This document shows, in pieces, positions 36,200-48,754 of a stretch of 64,000 nt of DNA. A program made the translations under genes and the position numbers. The DNA is from Eremophila alpestris peregrina. Taxonomy: Eukaryota > Chordata > Aves > Passeriformes > Alaudidae. The notes below the pieces were generated by a model. It was not told the DNA's origin. It ran no database searches and was given only the letters and a program-made list of their open reading frames with translations. Numbering within the stretch: the stretch's first letter is position 1; every line of letters begins with the position of its first letter. The stretch covers positions 12,268,327 through 12,332,326 of the forward strand of contig WMCF01000025.1 of NCBI GenBank assembly GCA_009792885.1. The letters run 5' to 3'.

Positions 36200-36935
36200 T
36201 AATAGAATAATAGTATTCTGAGTTGAAAGGAATCCACAAGGATCATCGAAGTCCAGCTCCCAGACCTTTCACAACACAGCCTCAGGTATCCCACCATGTC
36301 CCTGAGAACATTGTCCAAATGCTTCTTGAGATCTGTCAGGCTTGCTGCTCTGACCACCACTTTCCCCTGAAGCTGCTCCAGTGCCCAAACACTCTCTGGG
36401 TGAAGAAACCTTACCTAATATCCAACCTAAACCTCCCCTGACAAAAGTTCAGACCATTTCCTTGGGTCATCAAAGAGAAGAGATCAGGGTCTGCCCCTTC
36501 TCTTCCCCTCATGAGGAAGTTGTAACTGCAATGAGGTCTTCCTTCAGTCTCCTCCAGGTTGAACAGACCAAGTGACCTCAGCTGCTCTACATACAGCTTC
36601 CCCTCTAGACCTGTCAACACCTTTGTAGCTCTGCTTTGGATACTCTCTAATAGCTTTATATATTTTTTTATAGTTTTAAATCTTTCTTACATTGTGACAT
36701 TCAAAAGCACACACAGCACTCAAAGCCAGGCCACCCCAGCTCAAAACAGAGCAGGACAATCCCCTCCCCTGCCCAGCTGGTGATGCTGTGCCTGATGCAC
36801 CCCAGACAGGGTTGTCCCTCCTGGCAGGCAGGGCACTGCTGACTCCTGTTCAATTTGCCATGAACCAGGAATTCCAGGTCACTTCCCATGGCATTGCTTT
36901 CCAGGGTCATTCATCAGGCTGTATGTAGATATTAC
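36200..36935 (-). mobile_element. CR1 LINE 3' fragment (about 0.74 kb)
   Basis: On the plus strand this shows the antisense CR1 series. It begins AATAGAATAATAG, GATCATCGAAGTCCAGCTCC and CTCTGGGTGAAGAAACCTTA. It continues with CTCCTCCAGGTTGAACAGAC, then the AGGGTTGTCCCTCCTGGCAG block and CTGACTCCTGTTCAATTTGC. The version with CCCTGAAGCTGCTCCAGTGC belongs to a different subfamily from the 29.2-kb copy. A short AT-rich interruption near 36650-36690 may be a small insertion. Confidence 0.92.
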
Positions 36936-38401
36936 CAATGGATAGCCAGTACTGTTGGCAGTCCAAAGCTGACAGTATCTGGGAGAAGTAGCAAATAAAC
37001 TGAGTAGTTTGTTTTGGTTTGGTTTATTTTTAGTCAAGGTTATGTATTGTTTTTATGTGGTTTGTATTCAAGTCTGGAAGCCAACAACATCTTTTTTATG
37101 TTTTCAGGTTATTCAAATTGCCAAGATGACTTTGGAAGGGAAAAAGTACTTTGTAAATCTTAAGTGTTCAATAATGGTTTGCCAAAAGTTAAGGAATTCT
37201 TTCAGTCTAAACCAAGAAATTAACTTCAGTATTTAAAATTTAGGTTTTGAAAAGTTATTTTTATCAAAACCACATTTTTTCAATACCTTTCTGTCTGATG
37301 ACATGATTTTGAAACTTACCTAGCTTTGAAAATATGGGCTGCTCAGATCTACAGTCTGATTCTAATATAATTAAATCATTGGTCTTTCTGTTTATGAAAA
37401 CTTGATTTGAAGTGGACTTTGTTTGCCTTTCAGAATTAAAATTCTTGCCCAGAAAAACTGGAGACCCTAGAAGAGTTAGCAGTTTTGCATGTTCCTCAGT
37501 CTGGGCTTTTAATTTTTTAAATCTTACAAAATGACCAGGCAACTCAGTTAAAAAGTTTGGATACATCAATAAAGAACTGAAAATTGCAAAATAAGACCTG
37601 TTCCCCATTTTCCTACAGTATTTCTTATATGTTCACTACAGCAGTAGGAACATCCTTGCATAACAATCTTTTTTAAGGAAAATCAATTCCAGTTTCAATT
37701 ACTGAACCAAATAAGGATTAAAGGATTTTAAGTATTTCCTTTTCTTAGTTACTTCCTTAAAACAGAGGAAATCTCCTTTTGAGGCTAGCTATTCAAGGGT
37801 TTTCTGGTTTAGAAGTTGTTTTGCACTTAGTTCTTTGCTAGCTGGTAATGTGCTGGAGAGACTTTCTATATGTACAGGAAACACTTTGAATGTGTATATA
37901 GGATTTCTATTTTGTTGAGATAAGCAGTTATATAAATCAATTATAGGTGCAGAAATTGGTATGTACATTTTCATATGGTTATGTAAATACTGCAACTTGG
38001 AGGATTTCCTTTTGCCTATGTAGCTGAACTTTCTTGGCTTATTCTACATGATAACCTTTCAGTGAAAAGTCAAAGGTAGCTCTGGACTGTTTGAAAGGGC
38101 ATACAGCAACTATGTTCCTGATTCTTAATAAGAAACAAAACACTTTAAAAAGGAAATGTGAAAGAATGGCTTGTTGAAGCAGGCACAGTTGAATCTGGAT
38201 AGTTTTAACCAGTCATATATTTAAATAACTAATTACAGAAGACAAGGCAGAGCACCTGTTTACTGATGGGGTTGGTGTGTGCATTGACAGAGTTGTTTTG
38301 TCTTGCAAAAGAGCTGTAGATGTAGAGGGTGGAATGCAAAGTGGCACAGAAACTAGTTTGGATAGCAGGTAATAGAACAGAGTTGTCATCTGATATCTCG
38401 C

Positions 38402-38436
38402 TTATTATATTATTATTATATTATAGTTATATTATC
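38402..38436. repeat. ATT/TTA-type microsatellite
   Basis: Imperfect TAT/TTA repeats with a single G, about 35 bases. Confidence 0.8.
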
Positions 38437-40875
38437 AACTTCAAACAAAGCTTTTCTTAGCCACCCGTGTGTTGATCTGGTGGCTCAACCAAGGTAAGTT
38501 AACTCCTGAAGTATGAAATTGTAGCCAGCAGCAGCACTGTTCTGCTGTAAGGGCAGGCTGACTCTGCTTTGTTTTTTCTCGATACATGGCTTTGTTAATA
38601 CTGTATAAAAAGGTAGCAAGAAATGAGCTGTTCAATAAAGATCATTGTTACTACTCATGGATGTTTTTTCACAGTCATAACACTATATGCATAAGTTTTA
38701 ATGTCTGGGAAGAATTGGTGACTTATTCTTCATTTCATTTGCTTAGAGATGAAAGTTAATGCAAGCATATGTACAAATACACACATTAACATTTCAGAAG
38801 CAGTTATATGAGAATTACTCTGCTGACTATATATATATAAAGCAAGCAGAGTAGTTCTGAACACAGCTGTGTCTTCTTATTTAAAAATAATTTTTAAAAT
38901 TGAAAAAATTTGACACCTAATAGAGCTTAGGCTAGGCAAGCCAATTGATCTTTTCTATTACTTTAAAATTCATACCTGCATGTTCTATTTCTTGAACCTC
39001 ACAGGGCTTAATTTCTTCCTTTTAGTGAATTATTAAATTGTAAATATTTCAAATAGGGCATTGAAACTGAGAGTGGTGACAAGCTAAATGGTTTAATTTG
39101 AAATAGCAGCTTATTAGAGAATGCTTTTATAGTTCACAGTCCAGTCTATTGCTACTAGCCATCAGGCATGTGTTTCTGAAAAACATTTTACATATGAAAT
39201 TGCTTCACTTGCAGGAAGGGTTATACTTCATAGTATTTGCTACAAAATGTTACTAATAGAAATAAAGAACAACTACATGTTGATCCTCAATAATTTGTTT
39301 AAAAAATCTAATATTCCCTCTGTTGTAAATCTATATACCTTCTTAGGACCTCTGTGTGTGTAAAGCTGTTTAGATGAAGCATTCATTAAGTAATATTGAG
39401 CATTCTTTTGCATAATCTTTGTTTCAGAAGATTTAGCATGCCTTTCTGTATGCTGAATTCCTAGTCTTGATTCAGTCACACTGGAAAATATTGGAGATAT
39501 CCTTGCAGGCTGTAATTATAAATCTCCTGTTCTACCTTCAACATTCCTTGCCTACCCCTTCTTTTTTACACATAAAGTGGTTGCAGTGAAGACCAAAGAC
39601 AAAGGACACCACCTTCCCTCCTCCCTGAGTGTGAATGATGTTTCAGTAGGTATAAAGCATAGTTAGTGCCTCTCAACAGAAAATAAAATTGTTCCTTCAG
39701 ACCTAAGATCTTTAAAAAAGACTGAAAAAACTGGAAGCATCTCTTTGTAAGAATGACGGTACTGTTCCAGAAATTCTGGAATCTCAACTAAAGACAAAGT
39801 TCTGGCACTTGCTACAACTTGCTACTTGGAAAAAGGAATATCACAAAATTAGGAGACTGGGTAGTGGAAAGAAATAGAAAGGTGGTTTTCTTCAGGAGAA
39901 AATCCTAACGTAAATCTGAATGAGTAAAATGGAGATAACTAGGTGAATAACAGAAAAAGTCATATTTCTTCTTTCCAAAATACTGTGGAAGATGAGAGGA
40001 GAAAGTGTGAAAAGGAAATAATCCTGGATTCCCAAGTTCCAGAGGAATGAAGGATGCTGCAAAGAAATAAAAGCAAATACCTCATGATTTAATCAAAATC
40101 ACTGTTCAGTTTATGCTAGGCAAGCCAAAGAGTAGATATGGGACCCTCTGAGAAAGCCACAGTGCTAGTATGGCTTTGAAAAAGAGATAAGATGAATAGT
40201 AAAAATGTTCAGGTAATGTTCAGAGATATTCAGTAAGGTGTTTCATTTAAGTATAACAGTGTTAATTTTCACATTGACACAAAAAAGATAATTTTACTCT
40301 CTGAAAGCCATCTTTGTCAAAATTTTGTGTTGAAAACAACAAAATATCATACAACAATTTATTGAAGTATTTAAAATTTACATATGAGTTTGAGTCCAAC
40401 TTCTTATTTGTTGCACTCTCTCTTGAGATTAAGACTGAATTTAATGATTTCACCAATATATACAATCTGTATATCAGCTCCCTAATATGACATGACAGCA
40501 CACCGGTAACATTCCTTGGAGAGAAATGCTAGAGAGTATTAGAGGATTTAAAAAACAAAATGATTGACTCAAGTTGACAGACCAGTTATTTTTAAAACAG
40601 CTTCAGATAAATTTTAAAATGCAACCGATGCCCTTGCTGCCAAAATCTGTCCTGTTTTAGTTATTTCAGGAATAGAAGTTGTTTGGTTTCTTTTCTTTAT
40701 CAAGGCATTTTATTCTTAAATTTTCCATTCTGTTTAATACAACTCACTTTGGTATATTTCTGACCCCACTTGAGTCAGTGTCTTCAAGGGATAATCTAGA
40801 CTTAAGAATTATGTAATTTTTGTCAGGGTTCAAATTTACAGACAGAGATTTCTAGATTCTATGCGGCTGATTGTA

Positions 40876-40893
40876 TTTTTTTTTTTTTTTTTT
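40876..40893 (+). repeat. T18 run
   Basis: Eighteen uninterrupted T bases lie directly beside a 14-bp perfect palindrome at 40892-40905. Confidence 0.9.
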
Positions 40894-42902
40894 GAGCATG
40901 CTCAAGATGGACCATGCTCATGAGTTTTCAGACAGATATAAGTTTGGTCTATTTGCATATCAGGGGTTAATTGTCCAGTTACAACTTCAGATAATGAAGT
41001 CACATTCCTCTAGTTTTCACCTCCCCAATTTACTTCTGTTTGTACTTTTTTGGGCCAGGCTGTGATGGTGTCCTTGGTTCTCAGGCGAGGAAGGATTGAT
41101 TTGTCTGACCAAACTGTGAGGAGAGCTTACTAACACTTTATATGAAGTTCAGAGTTATACACTAATCCAGTACAGGATCTGAAAAATATATAAAATCTAA
41201 AACTTAAGTAATTAGTTTTTTTGGGGTGGTTGTTTTATAATGTTGTTCGATTGTTGTGGTTTTTCCCCCAGAAGCCGAAGAAACTGAATTAATGGAAAAA
41301 TCCTGCTGACCAACAAAAATTATGAAAAAAAGTCACTGTTGTGGTTGCTGCAGATGATTTCATTAAAAATGTGGCTAACTTGATTGGCCAACCTATGAAC
41401 AGATAAAAGTTAATTAGTTGGTGATATTATTTATGGCAAATGGTTTGCCCACATTTTAATGATGCTTTTTAATCATTAGTTATACCCTGCCTTAAAATAG
41501 GCAATTATGTGCCTCTGGAGTTATGTCCTTTCCCTTTATTGTTTAATATTTTCCTGCAGTTGTAAATGGCCCAATGTGTTGCAAGAACTGTCAGAAAATG
41601 TTTTTTTATTTTTGTATAGTACACTCTAAGATGAAGTCCTTGTTTACATTTATTTTCTCTTCTTACTGCAAATAGTAGGGAAAAAAAAGATGTTTCAGAT
41701 AGCTGTCTTTCCAAGAAATGGCAGATAGTAACTGGACACTTTCAGTTGTCTTAAATGCAAATTTTTTTTCTGCTATTTTTCTATGTGAGATATTACTGTA
41801 AAATAGCTAATATGACTGTGGAAATGTGTCCAAGAAAAAAAATTAAAGGCAGCCTTTTTCTGTATGTCTGTATTATAAATTTCTTGTAATGTTCTGGACA
41901 CCTTTTTCCTGCTTTTCCTAATTTTTTTAAGCTTTCTGCTTTTCCTGCTTTTACTAAGTCTTGTGTCCGCACAGTTTGTTGCCATTTTTCGGTCATCATT
42001 CGGTCACAGGTGAACGGAGTGGGAATGGAGACTAAGAGGCTCTCCTTTTTCCAAACTACATGTGGCATTTTGGTTGCCTTCAGACATCAAAGGAACAAGG
42101 AATGACACTGATGGCTTTAGCAGGCAGCTCAGTGCAGCTGGGTACATCTCTCCTGGCTTTGCCCTTCTGATCAAGGACTCTGCTAGGCTGCTGCTACTGT
42201 GCAAAGGTTTCTGCTTCTGCTGCTCCACTTCTTTCCTCACTAAGTCCCTTTGCCAGCACTGTGAGTGTCCCTCCCTTCACCATCTTAGGTAAGAAGCTGC
42301 AGGGACGATGTTGTCATATGAAGGTTTCACAGCAGCACAGGCTGTTTGGAAATTCTGCTAGTTTTTCACCTGGTACCATATAACAGCTTTAGGGTATTTG
42401 AAGCAAACCTAAATGGAAATCTAGTTTTCCTTCCCTTTTGAAGTTCAGACGTTCAGTTTTCAGTCATTTAGAGTAAGATCTGACCCATTGCATAATTATC
42501 TAAATTTTCAGATGTAAAAATATTAAGTAATTGTCTCTATTTATTCATGCCATGAGTCTGACCCATACTAAAATACACACATGTGCTTATGCATAGCTGG
42601 AAATCAGGGTAATTGGCTGAATAAACATGAAGGCCTGAATGTGGCCTCAAAAAATTCCCTTTTCTTCTCTTTGTGTCATGCTTTAGCTTTCACTGTATTT
42701 ATGCTGGCTTAAAGAAGGAAAATGCATCTCAGTGTTTTGAAAAGTTGGACTCAACTGAACAAGCAGAAATAGGATACACATTTTACCCCAACACACCAAT
42801 ACTGTGCATGGCTGTGTAATGAAAATGAAAAAGCAAAGGTAGCTTCTATTGTTGCAGTGTTGTTATAGTTACTTGCAGTTTGCCATGCTATATGTAGGTC
42901 AG

Positions 42903-42918
42903 AAAAAAAAAAAAAAAA
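42903..42918 (+). repeat. A16 run
   Basis: Sixteen uninterrupted A bases. No mobile element is recognised upstream. Confidence 0.9.
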
Positions 42919-43080
42919 GGATCTTAACATTTAAGATGGTTTTCATGATGATATGTGTCCTGAAGTTACTAAAAACACCTATCTTAGTATCAAAGCAATG
43001 CTCATATATTTGCTGTGCAAAACAGCAAGCTCAGTGTCTAATGTTCTTGCAGCTCTCAACATCGCAGACATAGCTGCCTG

Positions 43081-43128
43081 TGTTTGGTTTTGTTTGGTGG
43101 TTGTTTTGGTGGAGTTTTGGAGTTTTTT
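43081..43128 (-). repeat. G/T-rich tract
   Basis: Forty-eight bases consist only of G and T except for two A bases, with TTTGG and GGTT words. It is the reverse orientation of the A/C tracts. Confidence 0.85.
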
Positions 43129-45640
43129 CCCAAGAAGGTACAAAATGCCTTACTAGTATAAAGATAGCAGATGTTCCTCTACTCCTTTTGGCATAGCAGA
43201 CAGGACAGTAAAGTTCTCTGTTCCAGCAGTATTCTTTTTTATATCAGTCTATTCTGGCTTACTTTTGGAAAATGGTTCAGAGCAATTTTGAAGGTCTCAT
43301 TCCAGGGTGACTGGATTTGTATGTCATGTATGGAAAAAAGCAGTGTTCTTCTGTCTCCCAGAAGAGAGTCCTAATTATTTTATTCTGCATAAAGAGCAGA
43401 AGCACTGTAGAGGTAATGAATCATTTGGCTTCCTAAACTACTGCCTGCCACTGTCCATTATCTTTGTACTGACCCTAGATTCCTCTTGCCTCTGACATAG
43501 ACATTTAAACATCATAGCCACCAAGGCTGGTATATTAGGTCCTTTGGCAGGTTCTACATTCTCTTACCCCTGTCTTTGTCACACACCAAATTAGTTCTTC
43601 AAAGATGTTGAAATAGCTAGTGACACATCTTTTTATAGTAGAGCCGTATATTCTTTTTCATGCTAAAAAATATTTCTTTAGAATATTTATGATTCAGTTC
43701 TTCCCTTACCTAAAATCCCCATGAAATCTTCTTAGATCCTACTGAGCTCTAGTTATCGCTGTAGTTCTCAGTATTTTGGGATTTTTAATATGATAGTCTT
43801 GGATTTAAAAAGGAAGTGTGGAATGGAAGGAAAATTTTATTTGGAGTCTAATTAGAATTTTTCTGTCAGCCATTCTGAAATATGACCTGTTTCCAGTTTT
43901 AGTTGCTGAAATTGAAAATTACTGTGGAGGTAATAAAAATTCCTTTTTTTCCCTTCTATTTCATAATAATTAATGTTTATCAGTTAAGGAATCTGTTATT
44001 TTAGCAAAAACTTGTTTTCTGGGACTCTCCTTGAAGGTCAGTTGGCTATAGCAGTTACTGCAGAACTTGTGTGTCTAAAAAGCACTGAATCAGCATGCAA
44101 ATCTATCATTCTGCTGAAAAATAACACAGACACTGAAGAACCCTTTGAAACAGTGCTATTATTCACCAAAGCAAGATTTTTTTTTTACCAGTACTGTCAT
44201 ACCTTTCCTAGAATTAAAACTTCTCATCATTTTGGGAACAACTATTATGATTCCCTAGTTCTTACCTTGCTTTTAACTGCCCTAATCTTAAATGGGATAT
44301 AGTCATATGCTTGTCTGACCCATCTTCCTCTTCCAGTTTGAAAAAGCTATATATAATTTATGACTCATTGAATATGTTAAATCTTGTGTATTCATGATTA
44401 CTGCATTGGGCACATGTCTGGGTAAAAACATTTCACTTTGATAGAAACAACATCATCTCATGAGTAAAATTGTTTGAGATCACCCAGTTAGAAACTTCTA
44501 AGTATGGAATGTGTCCCATTTTAATATGAAATAATAAGCTGGGGGGTGGGGAGGAGAAGATAAAATAGTATTCACAGCAAATATTAGCTATTATGGTTTT
44601 GTTTTTTTTTATCTAGAAGAACCTGAGCACTGAGAATGCTTAAACTGATAACTGTTTCATGTTTGACTCTTGAAGTTGACTTTACTGACTTATGATGTGT
44701 TGTTTCATCAAATAAAAAACTCTTGAAGAGTTCTGTATGTTTACACTGCTCTCTCCTAAGTTATGAATCCAGGTAATTTGTTCCTGGCTTGTGCTTCAAC
44801 CACATGCTCTGGGAACTGCTACATCTGTTCCCACCTCCATGAAACTCCAATGAAAAAATGAGTGTGGAGAGAGATGAGTGACAAGGGATTATAAATGTTA
44901 GAGACTTAATTAAACCAGTAAAACTGCAGCAAGGTTCAGGCTGGCAAACTTATATCTTCCTTTGCTGAACTAAGATAGGAAAAATTATTTTGGTTGCCTA
45001 GCAACTACATTGCACAAACTAACTTAGTGGAGAATCTATGGGTTTGACAAGCAAATTAAAAATGGACATTTTGTGTGCAGAGAATAAATATTCTTCAGAA
45101 CTTTTAGTCAACTGAAAAATTGCATGGTATTACAAATTAAAATGGCAGCGGATCTGGGAATATTTTGTGGGAAATTGTAAATACTCAACATTGTTTAACA
45201 TCTTGGTAGAAATAGTGAATTGGCTTGCAATAACAGAGTACTAAATGCATTCAAAGCACAGTGTTTGTCTGTGGAGGAAAGGCAAAGACTGAGAATCTTG
45301 GTGAGAAAAAAGATTATTTTGGAATATCTTGCTTGCATCTTCTTGTATATAGGTGCATTTTGTACACTCATGGCATGCTAGTTTAGCCATTTATTGGAAA
45401 TTTAGTCTTAAATAGAGAGGGAAGAGGAAAATGCTAGAGAATTCATGTTTTCAAATATCAGCTTCAGAGGATTATATTGCAGCAGCCCAATTCTTTTAAT
45501 TGTTCAGCACACACCTGCAGCAGAACTTGCTGCTTTGCTGAGTTTGAGAGCAGTTCCCTATGTCCTTGAGAGAGAAGCAGTGCAAGCTGTCTCAAAGATG
45601 CAAAGTGCTCTTTGCATCAAGATGGGAGTTAAAGAGTATT

Positions 45641-45686
45641 ACATTAATATAATTATTATAATATAATAATATTATAATTATTATAA
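45641..45686. repeat. AT-only stretch with duplicated TATAATTATTATAA-like word
   Basis: About 46 bases have almost no G or C, and a TAATTATTATAA word occurs twice. Confidence 0.8.
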
Positions 45687-47118
45687 CTGGTATTGCCACA
45701 TCTGTGTCTCTCTTCCACTTCTTTTCATTCAGAAAACAGAACTTCGTTACCATAAAAATACTTTTACCAACAAGTGCAAATAAGGAATATTTCCTAGTCA
45801 GGGCACCTGCAGCAGCCAATAATAAGGGTTGCAGGACTTCTGTGGTACTTCTGTCTCTATAATGGTAACAGGGGGCCAGTGAGCCTGAGCATGTGCAACC
45901 TGCTTTCTGCCTCCCAGATTCAAACTGCTTGTGGGGATAGACTGAAACACTGCTTCAAGAGCCATTATACCACAACTCTTCTAGATCTTCTGGTGAAGAT
46001 TAAAAAAAAAAAATACATACTACTACTGAGTTAATAGGTATTTTTTTCACTTTGGAAAAGTTTGACTTGTGGCTTGTAAGCAAGGAAGGCTGAAATCACC
46101 CAGTGATGTGGGCGAAAAGCTCATTGTGCTAATCCTCCTGTCCAGAATAAAGAAACTATTTCATACAACCCTAGCACAGTAAGAAATAACATACTTCTCT
46201 TCATGACAACATCTCTATGCCATGTTGAAGCCTTTTTGCTCCTACAACCGTTTCAAAAGTCACAAGTTGCTTGTGAAGGGCTTATTAGGGCTGAATCCAA
46301 GTGTCAGTGTTTGTAGAGGCATGCAGAAATAAATGTATTTATAGAGTGAAGTTCAGAATTGGGTATATAGGGCTATGATTATGAGAGGACAAAAGACAAC
46401 TCCTAGACATGAAAATTTTGGTGTAGAGTTTGTTTCTGGAAATTTATTTTCATCTTTTCTATCTGTGTTTGTTTTGCAATTTAAGATTTAGTTTAAAAAT
46501 TTTTAGAGTTGGATTTTAGAGATTATGTGATCTGACACCAATCAAAACAAAGCACCTCAGCTAGCCTTCTTTCTGTTCAATGCAAAGAGCTATTATTGCA
46601 AGACTGTGTCTATATAACATTTTACTTTGGAACTGAGAAATATTCCTCTTTATTACCTTCTATGATGTCTGGAGCAGCTGCAGTGTACTCATAATGACTT
46701 TCATGTTTCAGACAGTGGATGTCAGTAATATTAATAGCTAATTGGTTCATGCAATTAAGAGAGCTCCTAAAATGCTTTAGGGACCTTTGGTGAAGGTATT
46801 TTAAGCCTTATATTTTATCTTCCATGAGGATTCCTAGTCAGAAATAAAGCACAAATATTTTTACTTTGCAACATCTATTTATTTTTAAAGCATGAGAGAC
46901 TGTTACCCTTTACCTTAAACTAAACTTCAATTTAAATTAGAATTCCCTCCAAGAAAACAAATATTTTAAATAAATGTGCAGTTCAAAAGCTGATAAAAAG
47001 CAGAACTGACTGTGCTCACATTAAATTTTTCAGAAAATCAAACTTAATGAGCTTTTAATAATTAGATATGTCTGTTCTCACATATTTTAGCAGCTGCTTT
47101 AAACAGTTGGATTAATTG

Positions 47119-47185
47119 CAGAATGGCAGAATACATTAGATTGGAAGGCACCTCTGGATGCCATCAGGTCCTGCTCATCTCTCTC
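47119..47185 (-). mobile_element. CR1 3'-end fragment
   Basis: The sequence reads TTGCAGAATGGCAGAATACA, TTGGAAGGCACCTCTGGATG and CCATCAGGTCCTGCTC. This is the antisense CR1 terminus (AGAATGGTTTGG, TTGGAAGGGACCTCTGGA, CATCTAGTCC). Only about 67 bp survive, and it directly abuts the LTR that follows. Confidence 0.8.
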
Positions 47186-47189
47186 ATGG

Positions 47190-47665
47190 TGGTGAGAAAA
47201 GGGGAGGAGATGCTGGGGCAGGTGGTTCTTTTCAGCCCCTGGGAAGGGCCCAGGTAAGAGCAGGGAAAAGTGTGAGGAGGAAGGAGTGGAAGAGAGGAGC
47301 TGTTATGGACTGACTGCAGTCACCCATTCCCATCCCCCTGTGTAGCTTTGGGTGAGGTTTGGGGTGACAGGGGAGCTAGAGATGGAGTGAAGCTGCACCT
47401 GGGAAGAAGGCTGAGGTAGGGGAAGGTGGTTTAGAGCCTTTTGTCCTTGTTCATCAACCTACTCTATTTTAATTGGTAACTTATCAAACTAATTTTCCTT
47501 TGGTTAAGTCTGGTTTGCTTATGATGAGAATTCATGATTGATTTCCCTGTCTTTATCTTGACCCTCAATAAACTTCTTCTTATTTTCTGCCGTGTCCTGT
47601 TGAGGAGAGGGGGTGAAAAAGAGAGAGAGTGAAGGACTGGAAGCCAAGATCAACTCGCCATCATA
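47190..47665 (+). mobile_element. LTR of an avian endogenous retrovirus, 5' end uncertain
   Basis: The 3' half matches by eye an LTR I recall from songbird genomes. The order is a TTTTAATTGGTAAC block, AACTAATTTTCCTTTGG, AAGTCTGGTTTGCTTATGA, a CCCTGTCTTTATCTTGACCC block with an AATAAA signal at about 47568, TTGAGGAGAGGGGGTGA, and a terminal GCCAAGATCAACTCGCCATC block. That terminal block corresponds to the GCCAGGGTCAACCCACCA end of the family. The 5' half (47190-47440) is purine-rich and GGAG/GGTG-rich, consistent with U3 or adjoining proviral sequence. No viral coding sequence is recognisable, so it is probably a solo or truncated LTR. The left border is set only by the end of the CR1 piece. 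Confidence 0.6.
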
Positions 47666-48754
47666 CTACAAACAGGACTAATTTCAAAGTCTCAGTAGGC
47701 TGCTCCTAGTCTTGTCCAATTAAGTTTTCTTTTCCTTTTCTTGAAATCTTCATGGATGAAGATGCTGCAGCCTCTCTGGGCACCCCTTTTAGTATTTACC
47801 TTATCTCCTTGCAAAGAATAATCTTTCTTACGGCACACTTCAGCTTTCAGTCATTTACTACAACATAATCATTTGGATAGACAGGCTGGATTCAAGCAGA
47901 ATATTCTTATTTTTCAAGGCAGTTATGCAGTGGATCTATCAATAATTGCTTTAGATTACATATAACCAACTAGATGCTTTTTTGCTGTCTATGCAACTGT
48001 ATGTTAAAATCTCAATTTTCCACGTTTTCGGAGAATGTTTTCATTGGATGGAAATTTGTTCTTAAACTGGCTTTCCACTCTAAACAAAACCAAACTTTCC
48101 ACATTTTAAGACTCTGGGCTCTCTGTCTTTTCCTTCTATTCATCACCCAACAATTCCATCTCCAAATGCTTTCTACTCAAACAAAACCAAACTTTCCACA
48201 TTTTAAGACTCTGGGTTCCCTGTCACTTCCTTCTATTCGTCACCCAGCAATTCCATCTCCAAATTCAGCAGGGGCAGGTCCAGTGACTTCTTAGACTTAT
48301 TAGAAAATGAGTCTGAAAACCTTTAATTACAAGAACAGGTAAACATAAATTATGAGAAGTCCATCTTGGAACTACACCTCTGTCTTTTCTGGGTAAGCAT
48401 CTGAAAACGGAAGTTTACTAAAGCCAGTACTAAACCTGGAAGCTGTGTAAAATATATTTGAAATTCTTTCAATGAGCAAGGTGATTATTGAATTGGAATC
48501 CTATAACAAATTATGAAATGTTCTAAATATGTATCGATCAATATTCAAGGGAAGTGAATAATTAGTGGTGACCTGCAGGAACATTTTGACAGCTACAAAA
48601 AAAAAACCCTGAGGAGTCATGTGGAAAAAATGTACCAAACTTAAAGTATACTAGAGCAAGAGGACCTGAATTTTTGGATATTACTTATTCAGATTTATGT
48701 CCTACTGCTGAAGTTAATTGTGACTTACTCTTAGAAACACATGACCCATCAGTA
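47666..48754. other. Non-coding sequence with a local tandem duplication
   Basis: Apart from the 97-bp tandem duplication entered separately, nothing was recognised. Confidence 0.55.
48071..48264 (+). repeat. Two-copy tandem duplication, 97-98 bp unit
   Basis: Copy 1 (48071-48168) and copy 2 (48169-48264) share the words AAACAAAACCAAACTTTCCA, CATTTTAAGACTCTGGG, TTCCTTCTATTC and CAATTCCATCTCCAAAT in the same order. Differences are few: one indel (ACTCTAAAC versus ACTCAAAC) and scattered substitutions, so divergence is around 10% by eye. The 106-codon plus-strand frame across it simply repeats the translation in shifted frames and is not considered a gene. Confidence 0.9.

Larger units (their letters stand above)
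36936..47118. other. Repeat-poor AT-rich non-coding block
   Basis: About 10 kb with only simple repeats: AT-rich runs at 38402-38436 and 45641-45686, (TA)6 at 38828-38839, T18 at 40876-40893, A16 at 42903-42918 and a G/T tract at 43081-43128. No mobile element, RNA gene or recognised protein is visible. A short plus-strand open stretch follows a good acceptor near 37107, but no matching donor is convincing. Confidence 0.55.

Noticed and set aside
37108..37236. Plus-strand frame after a good acceptor (TTTTTTATGTTTTCAG)
   Set aside because: The frame runs into a stop and no convincing donor follows. It is probably chance in AT-rich DNA.
44012..44302. 96-codon plus-strand frame
   Set aside because: No recognised domain and no promoter or splice context. 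The length is within chance for this window.
47974..48294. 106-codon plus-strand frame
   Set aside because: It spans the 97-bp tandem duplication and owes its length to it. No protein is recognised.
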